14,981 nucleotides of DNA from Anaerolineae bacterium (GTDB lineage Bacteria > Chloroflexota > Anaerolineae > 4572-78 > NAK82). Position 1 is the stretch's first letter. The number at the start of each line of letters is the position of its first letter. The stretch lies in assembly GCA_030597485.1 (NCBI GenBank), contig JAUVRU010000012.1:1-14981 (forward strand). The letters run 5' to 3'. The notes under the pieces are model-generated. The model was not told the DNA's origin. It saw only the letters and a list, made by a program, of their open reading frames with translations, and did no database searches. This document shows, piece by piece, positions 13,995 to 14,981 of the stretch. The position numbers and the translations under genes are program-made.

Positions 13995-14981
13995 ATGTCC
14001 GACAGTGCCCGTAACCTGCTGGTGCCCGGTATCGCCGCTGCCAAAGCCAGGGAAAACGACCAGGCCCGTTTCTACCCGGAGTGGGTGCTGCGCACCGACT
14101 CAGATCGTCGGCAGAAGATAAAGCCCTGGCTGTGGTTGAGCCGGGTTAGCGACAGCCAGGCCGAGAAGCGCGATTGCCTGAAGAGTATATTGGCCCATAA
14201 GCCCTCACACCCACAGGCACGGCGGAGTGTGGCCATCCTCGACGGAAGACTGGATCAGACCCATGTCATTGACCCCAACCACCAGCCACTTCCGCTGCCA
14301 GATGACTCACCCCAGCCAGCGCACGCCAGCCAATTCGTCTGTCACCAATGCGGCGGAAAGATGGCTTTTAGCTCCGACGGCAAGTCGGTGACCTGCCTCT
14401 GTTGTAACCGCCACACGTCCCTCTACCAGGCGGTTGAAGAGGGAGCCATGGTGGAAGAGCACAATTTTTCAGTAGCCCCGGCCACCGCCAAGGGCCACTC
14501 CCGCCCGATGGCCATGCGCTCCTTCACATGCCAGAAATGCGGCGTCTCGTTTGTGGTCGATCCCCACGCCCTGTCACTGATCTGCCCTTACTGTGCATTC
14601 GCCTACGTGCTCGAGCTGTCTGAAACTCGCCGGTTGATTCCGCCCGAAGGGATCATCCCCTTCAATCTGGCCCAGGCACAAGCGGCTGATGCTTTGGAGT
14701 CGTGGCTGAAGGAGAAGCGGCTGCGTCACCAAGCCCAAACCATCCTCCCAGCCGGCCTCTATCTGCCGGCCTGGACATTCGACGTGGGCGGTGAAGCCCA
14801 GTGGCGAGGCCGGGTTCTGGAACGACGCTTCGGAAAGACGATCCGGATAGCGGAATCCGGCAACCATCCCATCTTCGTTGACGACGTGTTGATACCTGCC
14901 AGTCACACGCTGCCGGCCAGTCTGGCGAAGACGCTCCATCAGTTCGATTTGGGCGAGTTAACCCCCCACGACTCTGCCTAC
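13995..14981 (+). CDS. TPR-like and double zinc-ribbon protein, partial (C-terminus beyond the right edge)
   Basis: The frame opens with ATG at 13995, shortly after an in-frame TGA at 13983, and runs open to the window end with 329 residues. The N-terminal 80 residues have a helical pattern: GIAAAKARENDQAR, then PWLWLSRV, then CLKSILAHKPSHPQARRSVAIL. This resembles a TPR-like unit seen at the start of many Chloroflexota proteins. Two zinc ribbons follow, CHQC...CLCC (116-119 and 134-137) and CQKC...CPYC (179-182 and 197-200). Then comes IIPFNLAQAQAADALESWLKEKRL (220-243), and GLYLPAWTFDV (254-264) begins a beta-rich part. The layout resembles uncharacterised zinc-ribbon proteins often annotated as 'PriA-like' or 'zinc ribbon domain-containing'. 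No helicase motif is visible, so I do not assign that role. The Shine-Dalgarno is weak. Function is unknown. Confidence 0.85.
   Translation, partial: MSDSARNLLVPGIAAAKARENDQARFYPEWVLRTDSDRRQKIKPWLWLSRVSDSQAEKRDCLKSILAHKPSHPQARRSVAILDGRLDQTHVIDPNHQPLPLPDDSPQPAHASQFVCHQCGGKMAFSSDGKSVTCLCCNRHTSLYQAVEEGAMVEEHNFSVAPATAKGHSRPMAMRSFTCQKCGVSFVVDPHALSLICPYCAFAYVLELSETRRLIPPEGIIPFNLAQAQAADALESWLKEKRLRHQAQTILPAGLYLPAWTFDVGGEAQWRGRVLERRFGKTIRIAESGNHPIFVDDVLIPASHTLPASLAKTLHQFDLGELTPHDSAY

Noticed and set aside
1..14981. CRISPR arrays, tRNA or rRNA genes, insertion sequences, attachment sites
   Set aside because: No regularly spaced direct repeats, tRNA-like cloverleaf, rRNA segments, transposase or integrase frames were seen on either strand.

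Overview
The window looks like a chromosomal segment of a Chloroflexota bacterium, probably an Anaerolineae- or Caldilineae-type lineage. This is inferred from the protein styles: a secreted two-repeat 'FGYP/VQYFERARF' protein, an Asp-box lipoprotein, a Hanks-type kinase with a Pro/Thr-rich stalk and a C-terminal beta domain, an MPxTG-anchored protein, and a TPR-like plus zinc-ribbon protein. No 16S or tRNA gene is present, so the assignment rests on protein character only. The dnaN gene and two perfect copies of the conserved 16-bp ParB site parS place the segment near the replication origin.

Layout. Positions 1-3457 (minus strand) hold an operon-like group: a histidinol-phosphatase-like IMPase, a membrane Ser/Thr kinase overlapping it by ATGA, and a BNR/Asp-box lipoprotein that runs off the left edge. 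Positions 3556-4233 (minus) encode a secreted two-repeat protein. It is divergent from a plus-strand set at 4371-7874: a tandem GNAT acetyltransferase whose promoter suggests a leaderless mRNA, a GT2 glycosyltransferase, and a polyprenyl-phosphate sugar-1-phosphate transferase. The last two are a small surface-polysaccharide module. Positions 8036-9172 (minus) hold dnaN, with a strong terminator behind it and a strongly folded 5' leader in front. Positions 9283-10281 (minus) encode a secreted, carbohydrate-binding-like protein with a sortase-type tail. Positions 10499-11386 (minus) encode a SAM methyltransferase fused to a Trm112-like zinc ribbon. Positions 11426-13590 (minus) encode a sensor kinase and an OmpR-type regulator that overlap by ATGA. 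From 13995 to the right edge (plus) runs a zinc-ribbon protein that is cut off by the window.

How it fits together. One parS lies in the 39-bp gap between the sensor kinase and the methyltransferase. The other lies in the 404-bp divergent region between the response regulator and the zinc-ribbon gene, so the two-component operon is bracketed by two ParB sites about 2.3 kb apart. No DnaA-box cluster, dnaA, parA or parB was seen, so the origin and the ParABS genes must lie outside. Several promoters have a good -10, often extended TGn, and 17-bp spacing, consistent with ordinary sigma70-like transcription. The most interesting points are the parS pair, the kinase with a degraded catalytic loop, the 5'-terminal dnaN hairpin, and the methyltransferase/Trm112-like fusion. 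I see no strong evidence for a wholly new defence or mobile system.
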